A DNA stretch of 64,000 bases from Draconibacterium orientale (GTDB taxonomy: Bacteria > Bacteroidota > Bacteroidia > Bacteroidales > Prolixibacteraceae), in NCBI RefSeq assembly GCF_000626635.1, contig NZ_CP007451.1:4694501-4758500 (forward strand). Reading direction: 5' to 3'. The notes under the pieces were generated by a model. That model ran no database searches. It was given only the letters and a program-made list of their open reading frames with translations, and was not told the DNA's origin. This document shows, piece after piece, positions 54,250 to 63,757 of the stretch. Each line of letters starts with the position of its first letter. Position 1 is the stretch's first letter. Both the position numbers and the translations under genes were made by a program.

Positions 54250-56155
54250 TATCAAGTACCGGTATTTGAAGCGTAACTTTTACTCCTGAAGTTTCAGGAT
54301 TTAAATTCTTCAGATTAGAAATATCAAATATAAAATCTTTATTGAATTTATGTTGAATAAGTTTTCTTCTTTTTTCAAAAATTTCCATAGCCATTGACCG
54401 GTGTTTCTTGCTCGATTCACTCGTAGTCTCAATTCCAACACCATCATCTTGAACCACAACCTCAACATATTCCAGCTTATCGGTAATTGATAGTCGTAAC
54501 TTACCAACATAATCAATATTTTGAAACCCATGTTTAATAGCGTTTTCAATAAAAGGTTGAATCATCATTGGAGGCACCTGAATGAAATCAGATTCCAGCT
54601 CATCATCTTTTTCTATCACAAATTCAAAAATACCGGGCTTTCGAATTTGTTCCAGTTCCATATAATTTCGAAGCATGGCAATTTCATCGCTTAGCGAAAT
54701 TGTATCTTCCGAAGAATATTCGAGAGTAGCCCTGGTTAGCGATGCAAATTGAGATAAATATCCGGCCGCCTCTTTCGGACTATTGGCAAGCATGTAATTT
54801 TGAATAGATCCCAAAACATTAAAAATAAAATGCGGATTCATTTGCGAACGAAGTACTTGCTGTTGCAAATCAGTTTGTTTTAAAAGAGCTTGTTTTTTTC
54901 TGATTTGCAGGATATAAAAAATTAGAATAATTATAAATACTAAAACAATTAATAAAATTACTCCTACACGAAGTCGTTGGTTTTTCAACTTATTTTCGGC
55001 AGAAAGTAGTTCAATTTGTTGTTCTTTCTTTTTGGTTTCAAATCCAATTTCGAGAGCGGCAATCGTTTTTTTACTTTTTTCATTTAAAATACTGTCGGCA
55101 TAAGCATGGCGCTTTTCATTCGCTTCATAAGCATTTTTCCACTGCGCTAATCCTTTGTACATCCCAACATAACCGGAATAAATTTCCATCAAATTTTTCA
55201 ACGAATTTACCTGTTCTGATTGCGATTTTGCTAAATCGAAATATTTTTTTGCTTCCGCATAATTTCCGGTTTCATTTTCTATTTTTCCTAAATACGAATT
55301 ACAATAAGCCTGATAGCGTAAATCCTCACTTTTTATATGATACGCTAATGCTTTCTGAAACTGAGAGCGCGCATTTGTATAATCCTTTTTAGCCAAGAAA
55401 GCTTTTCCAATAAGATGTTCAGCTACTCCCATACCACTGTCGGAACCTGTTTGAACTAGCATATCACGAGAAATATCGAAATAGTACATGGCCGAATCAG
55501 CTTGTTTTTCTGCCAGCAATATCTCCCCCATTGAACCATAATTATAAGCCAGTGTTCGCATATCGTTTCGCTGTTTTGCAATTGCCGACGACTGCCGGAA
55601 ATAGCTCATTGCTCTATTGTAATCTTTCTGAAGGATAAGAGTGGTTCCCAATGCATTCATTGTATAAGACGACGAGCGTAAATTTCCTACAGCATCAGAA
55701 ATTTCAAGTGCTTTATGAAAATAATCAATAGCCAGAGTTGTAATATCCTGCTTGCGAAACACCTGCCCAAGGTTATTGTAGTTATAAAACAATTGTGTGC
55801 TGTCTTTTTCCTGAATTGCAAGTTTTAAAGACTTGTTGTGGTAAACGTAAGCTGTATCAAAAATTTCCTGGTAACGGTATTCCAGTCCAATAATATCATA
55901 ACTTTGCATTTCACCTTTTATATAATTAACACGCTGAGATTTACCGGCGAATTCTTTTAACAGAGGTATATAGTCCTCATCCAATTCAATCCGGTTCTTT
56001 CTGATCAACTGATAGGTTTCTGCCAATTGATCGTGAGCAGTTTGCGTTGTTATTAGCATACGTAAACTATCCGACAAATCGGTTGAAGAGTTACAATAAC
56101 TGATTTTTGCATCTACAACACAGATAATTAATATAAAACAGAAAGTGATTTTCAT
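54242..56155 (-). CDS. LytS-type sensor histidine kinase with TPR sensor domain
   Basis: 637 residues. Signal sequence/anchor (about 5-16), tetratricopeptide repeats in the periplasm (about 90-350), membrane helix (about 393-411), a coiled linker, then the His_kinase domain LRSQMNPHFIFNVLGSIQNYM and HATPase PFIENAIKHGF. It would phosphorylate the response regulator with which it overlaps. Its catalytic region is nearly identical over long stretches to that of the kinase at 56194, which shows recent duplication. Confidence 0.93.
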   Translation of the reverse strand: MKITFCFILIICVVDAKISYCNSSTDLSDSLRMLITTQTAHDQLAETYQLIRKNRIELDEDYIPLLKEFAGKSQRVNYIKGEMQSYDIIGLEYRYQEIFDTAYVYHNKSLKLAIQEKDSTQLFYNYNNLGQVFRKQDITTLAIDYFHKALEISDAVGNLRSSSYTMNALGTTLILQKDYNRAMSYFRQSSAIAKQRNDMRTLAYNYGSMGEILLAEKQADSAMYYFDISRDMLVQTGSDSGMGVAEHLIGKAFLAKKDYTNARSQFQKALAYHIKSEDLRYQAYCNSYLGKIENETGNYAEAKKYFDLAKSQSEQVNSLKNLMEIYSGYVGMYKGLAQWKNAYEANEKRHAYADSILNEKSKKTIAALEIGFETKKKEQQIELLSAENKLKNQRLRVGVILLIVLVFIIILIFYILQIRKKQALLKQTDLQQQVLRSQMNPHFIFNVLGSIQNYMLANSPKEAAGYLSQFASLTRATLEYSSEDTISLSDEIAMLRNYMELEQIRKPGIFEFVIEKDDELESDFIQVPPMMIQPFIENAIKHGFQNIDYVGKLRLSITDKLEYVEVVVQDDGVGIETTSESSKKHRSMAMEIFEKRRKLIQHKFNKDFIFDISNLKNLNPETSGVKVTLQIPVLDND

Positions 56156-56193
56156 CGTGAGTTGGTTTTTTTCGACAAATAGTTTTGGGATAT

Positions 56194-58128
56194 TTATTCG
56201 TTAAGAACAGGAATATTTATAATGATACGGACCCCGGAATGGTTTTGGTTTAAATCTTTGAGGTTTTGTATTCTATATTCAAAATCTTTATTATTCTTTT
56301 GTTGAATTAATTTTCTTCTCTTTTCAAAAATCTTCATAGCCATCGATTTGTGCCCTTTTGGTTTTGTTGTCATTTTAGGCATTCCCTCTCCGTTGTCTTC
56401 AATAACAAACTCAATCCAATCTGTTTTATCTGCAATCTGAAGTTTTAAAAGTCCTCCTTCGTTGCGTTTCTTTAAACCGTGTTTTATTGCATTCTCAATA
56501 AAAGGCTGAATCATCATCGGTGGAATTTTAATAAAATCCAGTTCAAGATTTTCATCATAATCTATCTGATAATCAAATTTATTTTGAAAACGCATCCTTT
56601 CCAATTCAATATAGTTCTTAAGCATGTTTAACTCATCGCTTAGTGAAATTGTGTCTTCCGATGAATATTCGAGAGTGGCTCTGGTTAAGGATGCAAATTG
56701 AGATAAATATCCTGCCGCTTTTTTCGAATCGTTAGCTAGCATGAAGTTTTGTATTGATCCTAAAACATTAAAAATAAAATGCGGATTCATCTGCGAACGG
56801 AGTACTTGCTGTTGCAATTCGTTTTGAATATATTTTGCCTGTTTACGACGAATCCGTAATATGTATAAAATTAAAGCTACCAGCAATACCAGAATTATAA
56901 CTATTACAATAGCTGCCTGCATCACTCTTCTTCTCAACAGATTTTCGGTAGTTAACAATTCAATTTGTTGCTCCTTTTTTTCTGTCTGGTATTTGGTCTC
57001 CAAATCTTCAATCGTTGAGCGAACATCTTCGTCGCGTAGATATTCCTGATAAACATGCAAAGAATCGTTCCAGTTGTATGCATCTGAATAATGGCCCAGA
57101 ACAAAATTTAATTCGTATAAAAACTGAAGACATTTTAAACGCTCCGCCGAATAATACGTCATTTCTTCTTTCGAAATATTCTCGATAGCCAGTTCTAATG
57201 CCTTTTGAGGTTGGTTTAAGGCCCAGTATATTTCAATTTTACAATTGTTGCTAAAAACGGTATCGTAGGGTGTACCATTCGAATATTCTTCAGCTTCCAA
57301 AACCATTTCCAAAGCTTTTTCGTATTCCTTGAGTTCAATGTAAATAAGCGAACTATTTGTTAACGCCGTTCCAATACCTTGGGTAAAACCATTCTCCTCG
57401 CTAAACACTTTAAGCGTATCGTAATAAGCAAGTGCCTCTTCGTGTTTAAACTGGTGCTCTGCTATTCCGCCTAAACCATTGTAAATTTTTGCGATGTCGC
57501 TTACCGAGGCACACCCTTCAACATCCTTCATTTTGTATGCCCGTTGCACATATTGTTTGCGCTTTTCGAGATTCCCTGTTTCCTTAAAAATATTGCTCAT
57601 TGCCATATAATGATAGCATATTCGCACCCAATTATTGGTTGTTTCTTTAATTTTAAGGGCATATAAACCGTACTTTATAGCATTGTTGTAATCGCCGTTA
57701 AAACTATAATTACCGGCAAGATTCATACTAATTTTTGCGATCTCCGTATTGTCTTCTGTTTTTTCTGCACACTCCAACGCTTTTTTATAAATAGCGGTTG
57801 ATACCTCTAAATCACCAACCATTAAGTATAATGCTGCTAAAGAATTTGCCACTCGTGCCATTTCTTTATAATTCGAACTATTTTCGGCAATTTGCAATGC
57901 AACTTCAAGATTGGTAATGGCATTTTCAGTTTCACCTTCAGCGTCTAAAAACATTCCATAATCAAAATAAGCATTCAACTTATCAATACTATCGGTTGCT
58001 CCTGAAATCCGTGTTTCATATTCAATGCGAGCAGTATCCTGCTGGTAGGATTGCAATGCATTTGCCGAGAGCGCCCCAAAAAGCAGTGTCGCAAGAGCAC
58101 ATAAATTTACACCTGTCTTTAAAAGCAT
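56194..58128 (-). CDS. Second LytS-type sensor histidine kinase with TPR sensor domain
   Basis: 644 residues from ATG 58128 (a GTG start at 58155 would give 653). Signal peptide ends near ANAL, TPR domain (about 55-370), membrane helix (about 405-425), then QQQVLRSQMNPHFIFNVLGSIQ and PFIENAIKHGLKKRN. The sensor half differs from the 54242 kinase while the kinase core is conserved, so the two probably sense different signals but may share the single response regulator. Thirty-eight bases before the next gene. Confidence 0.92.
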   Translation of the reverse strand: MLLKTGVNLCALATLLFGALSANALQSYQQDTARIEYETRISGATDSIDKLNAYFDYGMFLDAEGETENAITNLEVALQIAENSSNYKEMARVANSLAALYLMVGDLEVSTAIYKKALECAEKTEDNTEIAKISMNLAGNYSFNGDYNNAIKYGLYALKIKETTNNWVRICYHYMAMSNIFKETGNLEKRKQYVQRAYKMKDVEGCASVSDIAKIYNGLGGIAEHQFKHEEALAYYDTLKVFSEENGFTQGIGTALTNSSLIYIELKEYEKALEMVLEAEEYSNGTPYDTVFSNNCKIEIYWALNQPQKALELAIENISKEEMTYYSAERLKCLQFLYELNFVLGHYSDAYNWNDSLHVYQEYLRDEDVRSTIEDLETKYQTEKKEQQIELLTTENLLRRRVMQAAIVIVIILVLLVALILYILRIRRKQAKYIQNELQQQVLRSQMNPHFIFNVLGSIQNFMLANDSKKAAGYLSQFASLTRATLEYSSEDTISLSDELNMLKNYIELERMRFQNKFDYQIDYDENLELDFIKIPPMMIQPFIENAIKHGLKKRNEGGLLKLQIADKTDWIEFVIEDNGEGMPKMTTKPKGHKSMAMKIFEKRRKLIQQKNNKDFEYRIQNLKDLNQNHSGVRIIINIPVLNE

Positions 58129-58630
58129 AATTTTTACCGATTTTTTACTACTCACCTTAACTTAGAAGAGTAAATTTTGGAAATGAAATTTCGATTTGCG
58201 TGCTTAGTACTTATCCTTATAAGGTATCTGACTGTAATAATTGCATTTGATTTCATTCAGTATTGTTATGGATGGATAATATGGAACTAAGATACTTTAT
58301 TTTATGCTGATTATGATAAGCTTTTGAAGAGTATTACAATATTTTGTAAAAAGCCTATTTGAAATAAGCTTATTCTTCATTGGCAATCTATTATAATCAT
58401 AGGAACAAACACAAGTACACAAGCAGCTATCACACTGATTATACGACAACTACAAACCCATCCTTAATAAATAAACTTCCTATTAATACGGAGTATCTGT
58501 ATTGAAATTATTTGAGATTAAATTAGAGCTACAAACAGCCTGAAAGCCATTTATCTAAAGTGAACGTTAGTTCATACTGTGATTTCTTGTGTATATGTAA
58601 TAGCGGTAACAATTATAAACCGATGAATTA

Positions 58631-58648
58631 GTACCTTAATTAAGGTAC
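58631..58648. repeat. Perfect 18-bp palindrome
   Basis: GTACCTTAATTAAGGTAC is its own reverse complement. It is 33 bases downstream of the stop of the FAD oxidoreductase gene in a 526-bp gene-free region (58156-58681). There is no T-run, so it is not a classic terminator; it could be a regulator binding site. Nothing else in the region was recognised. Confidence 0.7.
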
Positions 58649-58681
58649 GCAAATAAACTCTGCTAAACACATTCTCAAAGT

Positions 58682-59728
58682 CTAACTTTTATAAAAGCGT
58701 TGTAGGTTTACTTCTTTGGGTAAAATATGATTTCCTTTCATTAAAGTCCAAAGCATCTGTTTCGCAAAATAAGGCGCCAGCATCACACCTTTTGTTCCCA
58801 GGCCATTAAACACAAAAACGTGTTCATGCTGCGGGTTCTTTCCCAAAACCGGCCGCCGGTCGATAACGGTTGGCCGCACACCTGCCCAGTGTTGTTCAAT
58901 CGAAAAATCAACATGAATAAGGTCTTTTAAACGATCGACAATTGAGTTTTTACCTTCCTCTGTTGGAATATCCGTCAGGTCTTTCCACTCGTATGTTGAT
59001 CCGACTTTAAAACGATGATCGCCGATTGGCAACACAAATACACGCCGGTTAATGATATATTCTTCCGAAAGATCGGGCGCATAAATCTGCAACACCTCTC
59101 CTTTTGCGGGTTGCAAACGAATAAAATCAAACAGCGGGTGGGTTTTTAAATAATGTCCCTCACAAAACACAATTTTATTGAACTGAATATTCTGAAAAAC
59201 ACGATTTTCAAAATCGTCTTCTTGAACAGAAAAATCAGCTTCTATCAACAATTCCTTCTGCTGAAAATATCGTTTGGCAGCATCAAGGAAAAGACCCGTT
59301 TTTAAATATCCTGATCCTTTTACAATTCCATAAGCGTTAGATTTGAAAACGTGGTCAACCGGACTGCTTTCACAAATCTCGTTAATAAACGGCGCAAACC
59401 TTTCGTCGGTTTTTCGTTCCTGCCACAGTGCTGTTTCCTGCTCCGACAGCGGTTTTATCATGGGCAAATCGAAATAAAAACGTTCTCTCAGTAATTCTTC
59501 CAAAACTCGATAACGTTTTTTCATTACCGGCAACAGCTCGTCAACCATCCAGCTTTTTGTCATACGTTTAAAAACCAGCGGATTTACCATACCTGCCGCC
59601 ACACGCGTTGCCGTACTTTTTTTTGGATTGTTAACGATACGAACACTCACACCTGCCAAATGCAATTCAAAAGCCAGCAATGTTCCGGCCAGGCCCTGCC
59701 CAACAATCAATACTTCAATCTTTTTCAT
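58682..59728 (-). CDS. FAD-dependent oxidoreductase (DAO family)
   Basis: 348 residues. [17 protein letters not shown] is the Rossmann FAD-binding motif (about 6-22). C-terminal [14 protein letters not shown] and [16 protein letters not shown] are the standard DAO end motifs. Likely an amino-acid or sarcosine-type oxidase in the glycine oxidase/D-amino acid dehydrogenase group; substrate unknown. Overlaps the YyaL-type gene by four bases, so they are translated together. Confidence 0.88.
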   Translation of the reverse strand: MKKIEVLIVGQGLAGTLLAFELHLAGVSVRIVNNPKKSTATRVAAGMVNPLVFKRMTKSWMVDELLPVMKKRYRVLEELLRERFYFDLPMIKPLSEQETALWQERKTDERFAPFINEICESSPVDHVFKSNAYGIVKGSGYLKTGLFLDAAKRYFQQKELLIEADFSVQEDDFENRVFQNIQFNKIVFCEGHYLKTHPLFDFIRLQPAKGEVLQIYAPDLSEEYIINRRVFVLPIGDHRFKVGSTYEWKDLTDIPTEEGKNSIVDRLKDLIHVDFSIEQHWAGVRPTVIDRRPVLGKNPQHEHVFVFNGLGTKGVMLAPYFAKQMLWTLMKGNHILPKEVNLQRFYKS

Positions 59729-61743
59729 TTTATCGAGAGCTTTTTGGCAGCTTCATTAACATCTTCAACCGGCAAGTTGCAGGTACCGTTTTTACATACA
59801 TAAATCAAATCACGGGATTGATCGAACCGGTCTTTTAACAATGCAACTTCACTCTCTTGCTCGTTAAATGCCCAAAGCACATGCGGATAAAAACCTTTTT
59901 GTAATTTATCAATCAACAAGCGAGAATTGATTCCACAAACCGCCACCTCAAAATAAGGTGCCGTTAATTTCAAAAGCAGTGTTCCCCAGTTGGCATAGGC
60001 CATGGGGTAATTGGTAAAATGCGACGTAATGTATTGCAACATCTTTTTTGCCGTTTCCAGAAACTCTGGTTTTCCATGGATTAAATACAGACGATGCAGA
60101 TTGTTGGCCATTACCGAATTGGCTGCCGGAATTACATTGTCTTCTTTCTGGAAATGATTTGTTATTACCGCGTCGGCATTAAAACGGTTGAAATAAAAAA
60201 GTCGTTTTTCTTCATCATAAAAATGGGCAAAAACATAATCCACCAATTTATCGGCCAGTGCTAACCACTTTTCATCACCTGAGACCTCATAAAGTGCAAG
60301 AAACGCCTCAATCAACAAGGCATAATCTTCCAGAAATGCATCGATGGATGTAAAGTCATTTTTCCAACTATGGTAAAGTTGACCATCCTCTCTTATCAGG
60401 TTATTTTCGATGAAGTCAGCATTTTTAATTGCCAGACTCAAAAACTCTTCGTTTCCAAAAGCTTTGTAAGCATCGGTCAACCCTTTTTGCATCAGTGCAT
60501 TCCACGATGTAAGTGTTTTGTCATCCAACCCGGGACGCACACGTTTGCTTCGTGCTTTTAACAAAGCGTATTTCCATTTTCCAACTTTTACCTCGAGCTG
60601 ATTTAAACTCAATCCATGCTTTTCGGCAAATGCTTCATTTGAACGATCCCGAAGGAGTATGTAATTATTGTGCTCCCAAAATCCTTTACCATTTACATTG
60701 AAATAGTCGGCAAACAAATCATACTCTTCTTCTAAAACTTCAAACAGTTCATCTTTTCGCCACACATAAAACTTTCCTTCTACGCCTTCGCTATCGGCAT
60801 CCAACGACGAATAAAAAGCACCGCTTTCGTCCATCAGCTCACGTTCTGAAAAAGCAATGGTTTCGTAAACAACGGTTTTAAATTCCTCATTTTTAAACTG
60901 CTGAAATGCCTTTGAATACACGCTTATCAACTGCCCGTTATCGTACAACATTTTCTCGAAATGCGGAACTTTCCACTTTTCATCCACCGAATAGCGAGCA
61001 AAACCACCACCCACCTGGTCGTAAATACCACCGCGGGCCATTTTCAGCAAGGAGGTTTCAACAAAACGCAGAACCTCTTCATCCGAATTCATAAAACCAT
61101 AGTAAAGCAAGAAATCGAGATTTACCGGCATTGGGAATTTCGGAGCGCCGGTTCTTCCGCCCTCCTTGTAATCGAAATATTTTTTCCAGCCGTTAACGCC
61201 GTTTTTTAACAATTCGGGGCCGAATGTTTCTGCCGTTTCTACTTCGGGCATTAACGAAACCTGATGAATTCCCTGCTGCAGGCGGGTTGCAAATTCTTCC
61301 GCCTTATTTTGTTTTCCCTTGTAGAAAGCAGCAATCGTTTTCAGGTTCTCAACCCAGGTTTCTTTCGGGAAATAGGTTCCGCCCCAAATTGGCCGTCCAT
61401 CGGGCAAAGCAATTACATTTAAAGGCCAGCCGCCCTGCTGCCCCATCAACTGAACCGCACTCATGTAATAATGGTCCACATCGGGGCGCTCTTCGCGATC
61501 GACCTTGATGCAAACGAAGTTTTCGTTCATCACGGCAGCCACCTTTTCATCCTCAAAACTTTCGTGCTCCATTACATGGCACCAGTGGCAGGCAGCATAG
61601 CCAATACTTACCAAAATCAATTTGTCTTCGGCTTTTGCCTTTTCAATTAGTTCCTCGCTCCAGACCTGCCAGTTTACAGGATTGTGGGCATGTTGTAAAA
61701 GATATGGCGATGTAGCATCTATTAGCGCATTTGTATGTGGCAT
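59725..61743 (-). CDS. YyaL/DUF255 thioredoxin-domain protein
   Basis: 672 residues from ATG 61743 (the frame continues 71 codons upstream without family similarity). The thioredoxin-like N-terminus has [20 protein letters not shown] (active-site CHWC), then [25 protein letters not shown] and [12 protein letters not shown]-terminal half is an (alpha/alpha) barrel like N-acylglucosamine epimerases. Function is unresolved; similar to human spermatogenesis-associated protein 20. It shares an operon with the FAD enzyme. Confidence 0.93.
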   Translation of the reverse strand: MPHTNALIDATSPYLLQHAHNPVNWQVWSEELIEKAKAEDKLILVSIGYAACHWCHVMEHESFEDEKVAAVMNENFVCIKVDREERPDVDHYYMSAVQLMGQQGGWPLNVIALPDGRPIWGGTYFPKETWVENLKTIAAFYKGKQNKAEEFATRLQQGIHQVSLMPEVETAETFGPELLKNGVNGWKKYFDYKEGGRTGAPKFPMPVNLDFLLYYGFMNSDEEVLRFVETSLLKMARGGIYDQVGGGFARYSVDEKWKVPHFEKMLYDNGQLISVYSKAFQQFKNEEFKTVVYETIAFSERELMDESGAFYSSLDADSEGVEGKFYVWRKDELFEVLEEEYDLFADYFNVNGKGFWEHNNYILLRDRSNEAFAEKHGLSLNQLEVKVGKWKYALLKARSKRVRPGLDDKTLTSWNALMQKGLTDAYKAFGNEEFLSLAIKNADFIENNLIREDGQLYHSWKNDFTSIDAFLEDYALLIEAFLALYEVSGDEKWLALADKLVDYVFAHFYDEEKRLFYFNRFNADAVITNHFQKEDNVIPAANSVMANNLHRLYLIHGKPEFLETAKKMLQYITSHFTNYPMAYANWGTLLLKLTAPYFEVAVCGINSRLLIDKLQKGFYPHVLWAFNEQESEVALLKDRFDQSRDLIYVCKNGTCNLPVEDVNEAAKKLSIK

Positions 61744-62028
61744 AATCAAAATAAATGTTTTTAAACAAACTGTTTTCAGCCTGATTCTGTTCCGAAATGA
61801 TTGTTTTTCAGAAGAACAATAAAACAGGAAATTAGTTTCGGACATTTTGTTTTTTGGCTCCCATCTCATGACAATACGGTGTGTACACAAATATTTTAGA
61901 GGTCCTGCTTTACAATCGACTTTTAATATGCGGCGCAAGGTAGGGTTGTATTTCAAAAACCGGAAGCAGTTGCGCCTTTGTCATTTTTCTCTTCTATCCC
62001 CGGGGCTGCGCTCCCTGCGGGTGCTTCC

Positions 62029-62093
62029 CCCGGGCTATTGATTACGCACCCTTGGTGCTTAAAGCCCCGAAGCGGGCGACAGGCAATAGCCCG
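62029..62093. repeat. Cloverleaf-like palindromic repeat
   Basis: The 11-bp arms CCGGGCTATTG (62029-62039) and CAATAGCCCGG (62083-62093) are exact complements and enclose GCACC-CTT-GGTGC and GCCC...GGGC hairpins. It is G+C-rich compared with its surroundings and is flanked by GGGGCTGCGCTCCCTGCGGG and GCGAGTGGCTGAG stretches. It belongs to the 61744-62555 gene-free region. It looks like a known style of Bacteroidota intergenic repeat. Confidence 0.7.
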
Positions 62094-62273
62094 GTGCGAG
62101 TGGCTGAGTTTACGAAGACACAAAGCGCCGGGTAAAAGATCGATAAAAAATCGTTCGGCGTCTAAAATATTAGAATTGGTCAGCTTGTTCCGAACGAAAA
62201 ATCGTTGCAGAATCATTTGAAAATGGGAATATTAAAGTTGTGTAAACACCGCTTTCGCATGACAAAGGTCATT

Positions 62274-62301
62274 TTGACTTTTAATACGACAACTATTTTT
62301 G
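62274..62301 (+). promoter_or_regulatory. Consensus promoter of a small RNA candidate
   Basis: TTG (62274-62276) and TATTTTTG (62294-62301) with a 17-bp spacer match the Bacteroidota promoter consensus. No gene follows within range, but a short hairpin and terminator do. Confidence 0.7.
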
Positions 62302-62307
62302 CAGGTA

Positions 62308-62382
62308 CAAATCCACCTAAGAAATTAGGACACAACATCAAACAAAAAATAAAAATCCCGGACTGGACGCCGGGATTTTTTT
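62308..62382 (+). ncRNA. Candidate ~75-nt small RNA
   Basis: Starts about 7 bases after the -7 box. Contains a hairpin CCTAA-GAAA-TTAGG with a GNRA tetraloop (62316-62329), an unstructured A-rich stretch of about 24 nt, and an intrinsic terminator with stem AATCCCGG/CCGGGATT and seven T (62354-62382). No open reading frame of significance exists. The promoter, compact size and terminator make an independent trans-acting RNA plausible; the A-rich linker could be its target-binding region. Confidence 0.55.
62354..62382. terminator. Intrinsic terminator, bidirectional
   Basis: AATCCCGG (62354-62361) and CCGGGATT (62370-62377) with A-run before and T-run after. It ends the small RNA candidate; in reverse orientation it could terminate murB transcription. 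Confidence 0.85.
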
Positions 62383-62443
62383 ATAGCTTAAATTTCTTCT
62401 GATGTCTTTTTAATGAAATTAACGTCCTCCACAAAAGATTTCA

Positions 62444-62518
62444 CGCAGATTACGCTAATTATCGCAGATTTTAGATAAAACATCAGTTTCTCATCTGCTT
62501 AATTCCGCGTAATCTGCG
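62444..62518. repeat. Inverted repeat with 12-bp arms
   Basis: CGCAGATTACGC (62444-62455) is an exact complement of GCGTAATCTGCG (62507-62518), with an inner GCAGAT/ATCTGC pair. Found just after the murB stop codon on the opposite strand. Sequence style is that of common Bacteroidota intergenic elements. Confidence 0.7.
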
Positions 62519-62555
62519 AGCAAATAAAATTGAAAGGAATTCGGATAATTGCGTC

Positions 62556-63572
62556 CTAAATGCAGTTTACTTCACGTTCCAATGTCACGCCAAACTTCTC
62601 TTCCACCGATTTACAAACCGCTTCAGAAAGTTCGTAGATAGCTTTGCCGGTGGCTTTGCCGTAATTTACCAGCACCAAAGCCTGTTGTTCGTGCACACCG
62701 GCTTCGCCCATTCGTTTGCCTTTCCAGCCGACCTGTTCGATAAGCCAGCCGGCAGCCAGTTTAATTTTGCCTTCCCCTCCAGGATAAACAGGAATTTCAG
62801 GGTATTTCGATTTTATTTGCTCAGCCAAAGCGACTTCCACCACCGGGTTTTTAAAAAAACTACCGGCGTTTCCGAACTCTTTTACATCGGGTAATTTTGA
62901 GGAGCGGATTTCAATAACCGCCTCACGAACGTTGTGAAGATTTACCTCTCCTTTTTCGTTTACCCGTTCTTCGAGCTGTCCGTAGCCAAGATTAAACTCG
63001 GGGAATTTATCCAAACGAAAAATTACTGAAGTGATGATAAAACGGTTTTTCAGGTAATTTTTAAAAATACTGTTGCGGTATTGAAACAGACATTCGGCGG
63101 CGTTAAATTCTGCGGCACAGCCTTTTTCCAGGTCGAATCCTTTCACTTTTTCAACTAAACGGCAAACTTCCTGTCCGTAAGCTCCGATATTTTGTACCGG
63201 TGCAGCACCCACTTTTCCGGGTATCAACGAAAGGTTTTCGGCTCCCCCAAGGCCTCTGTTTACTGCAAATTCAACAAACTCATCCCAAACTTCGCCGGCT
63301 CCAACTTCAAACCATTCATGATTGCGATCTTCCCAAACCGGGTTTATTCCGGGCACATTCGGATGAATTACCAAACCATCAAAATCATTCATAAACAAAA
63401 TATTGCTGCCCTCTCCCAAAACGATCAACTTCTCCTCTTTCCAGCTTTTGTTGGAATTCAGAAAAACCTGCAGGTCTTCCAGTTCGGTAAATTCGAAATA
63501 ATATTTTGCTTTGGCGTCGATGCCAAATGTATTGTGTGCCTTTAGCGAATGATTTTCAGAAAAGCGGATCAT
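62556..63572 (-). CDS. murB: UDP-N-acetylenolpyruvoylglucosamine reductase
   Basis: 338 residues from ATG 63572; a TTG at 63590 overlaps the promoter. FAD-binding motifs are VLGEGSNILF, LIPGKVGAAPVQNIGAYGQE and GNAGSFFKNP (catalytic Ser). Reduces UDP-GlcNAc-enolpyruvate to UDP-MurNAc in peptidoglycan synthesis. This is a type I MurB. A reverse -7 box TATCTTTG (63588-63595) lies 16 bp before the start. Stands alone. Confidence 0.97.
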   Translation of the reverse strand: MIRFSENHSLKAHNTFGIDAKAKYYFEFTELEDLQVFLNSNKSWKEEKLIVLGEGSNILFMNDFDGLVIHPNVPGINPVWEDRNHEWFEVGAGEVWDEFVEFAVNRGLGGAENLSLIPGKVGAAPVQNIGAYGQEVCRLVEKVKGFDLEKGCAAEFNAAECLFQYRNSIFKNYLKNRFIITSVIFRLDKFPEFNLGYGQLEERVNEKGEVNLHNVREAVIEIRSSKLPDVKEFGNAGSFFKNPVVEVALAEQIKSKYPEIPVYPGGEGKIKLAAGWLIEQVGWKGKRMGEAGVHEQQALVLVNYGKATGKAIYELSEAVCKSVEEKFGVTLEREVNCI

Positions 63573-63587
63573 AGAATAAATTTTGCG

Positions 63588-63595
63588 CAAAGATA
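63588..63595 (-). promoter_or_regulatory. -7 box of murB
   Basis: Reverse strand reads TATCTTTG (TAnnTTTG), 16 bp before ATG 63572. Its position within the alternative TTG start rules that start out. Confidence 0.6.
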
Positions 63596-63757
63596 AAAGC
63601 TCCGTTGATTAATGAGGAAGGATTGAGAAACAATATTTAAAGATTGAATGGAGATCGATAAAGATTGAATAAGATTGAGTCCACATCAAGAATCTTCCGA
63701 CTTCCATCTTCCCGCTTCCTACTTTTTCTATCTTTACAACAAATTCATTTCATTCAC

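Noticed and set aside
62029-62093. tRNA-like cloverleaf
   Set aside because: Arms and hairpins give a cruciform without anticodon loop, T-loop or CCA context.
61953-62220. Overlapping frames on both strands in the gene-free region
   Set aside because: They coincide with the G+C-rich palindromic repeat and have no family features.
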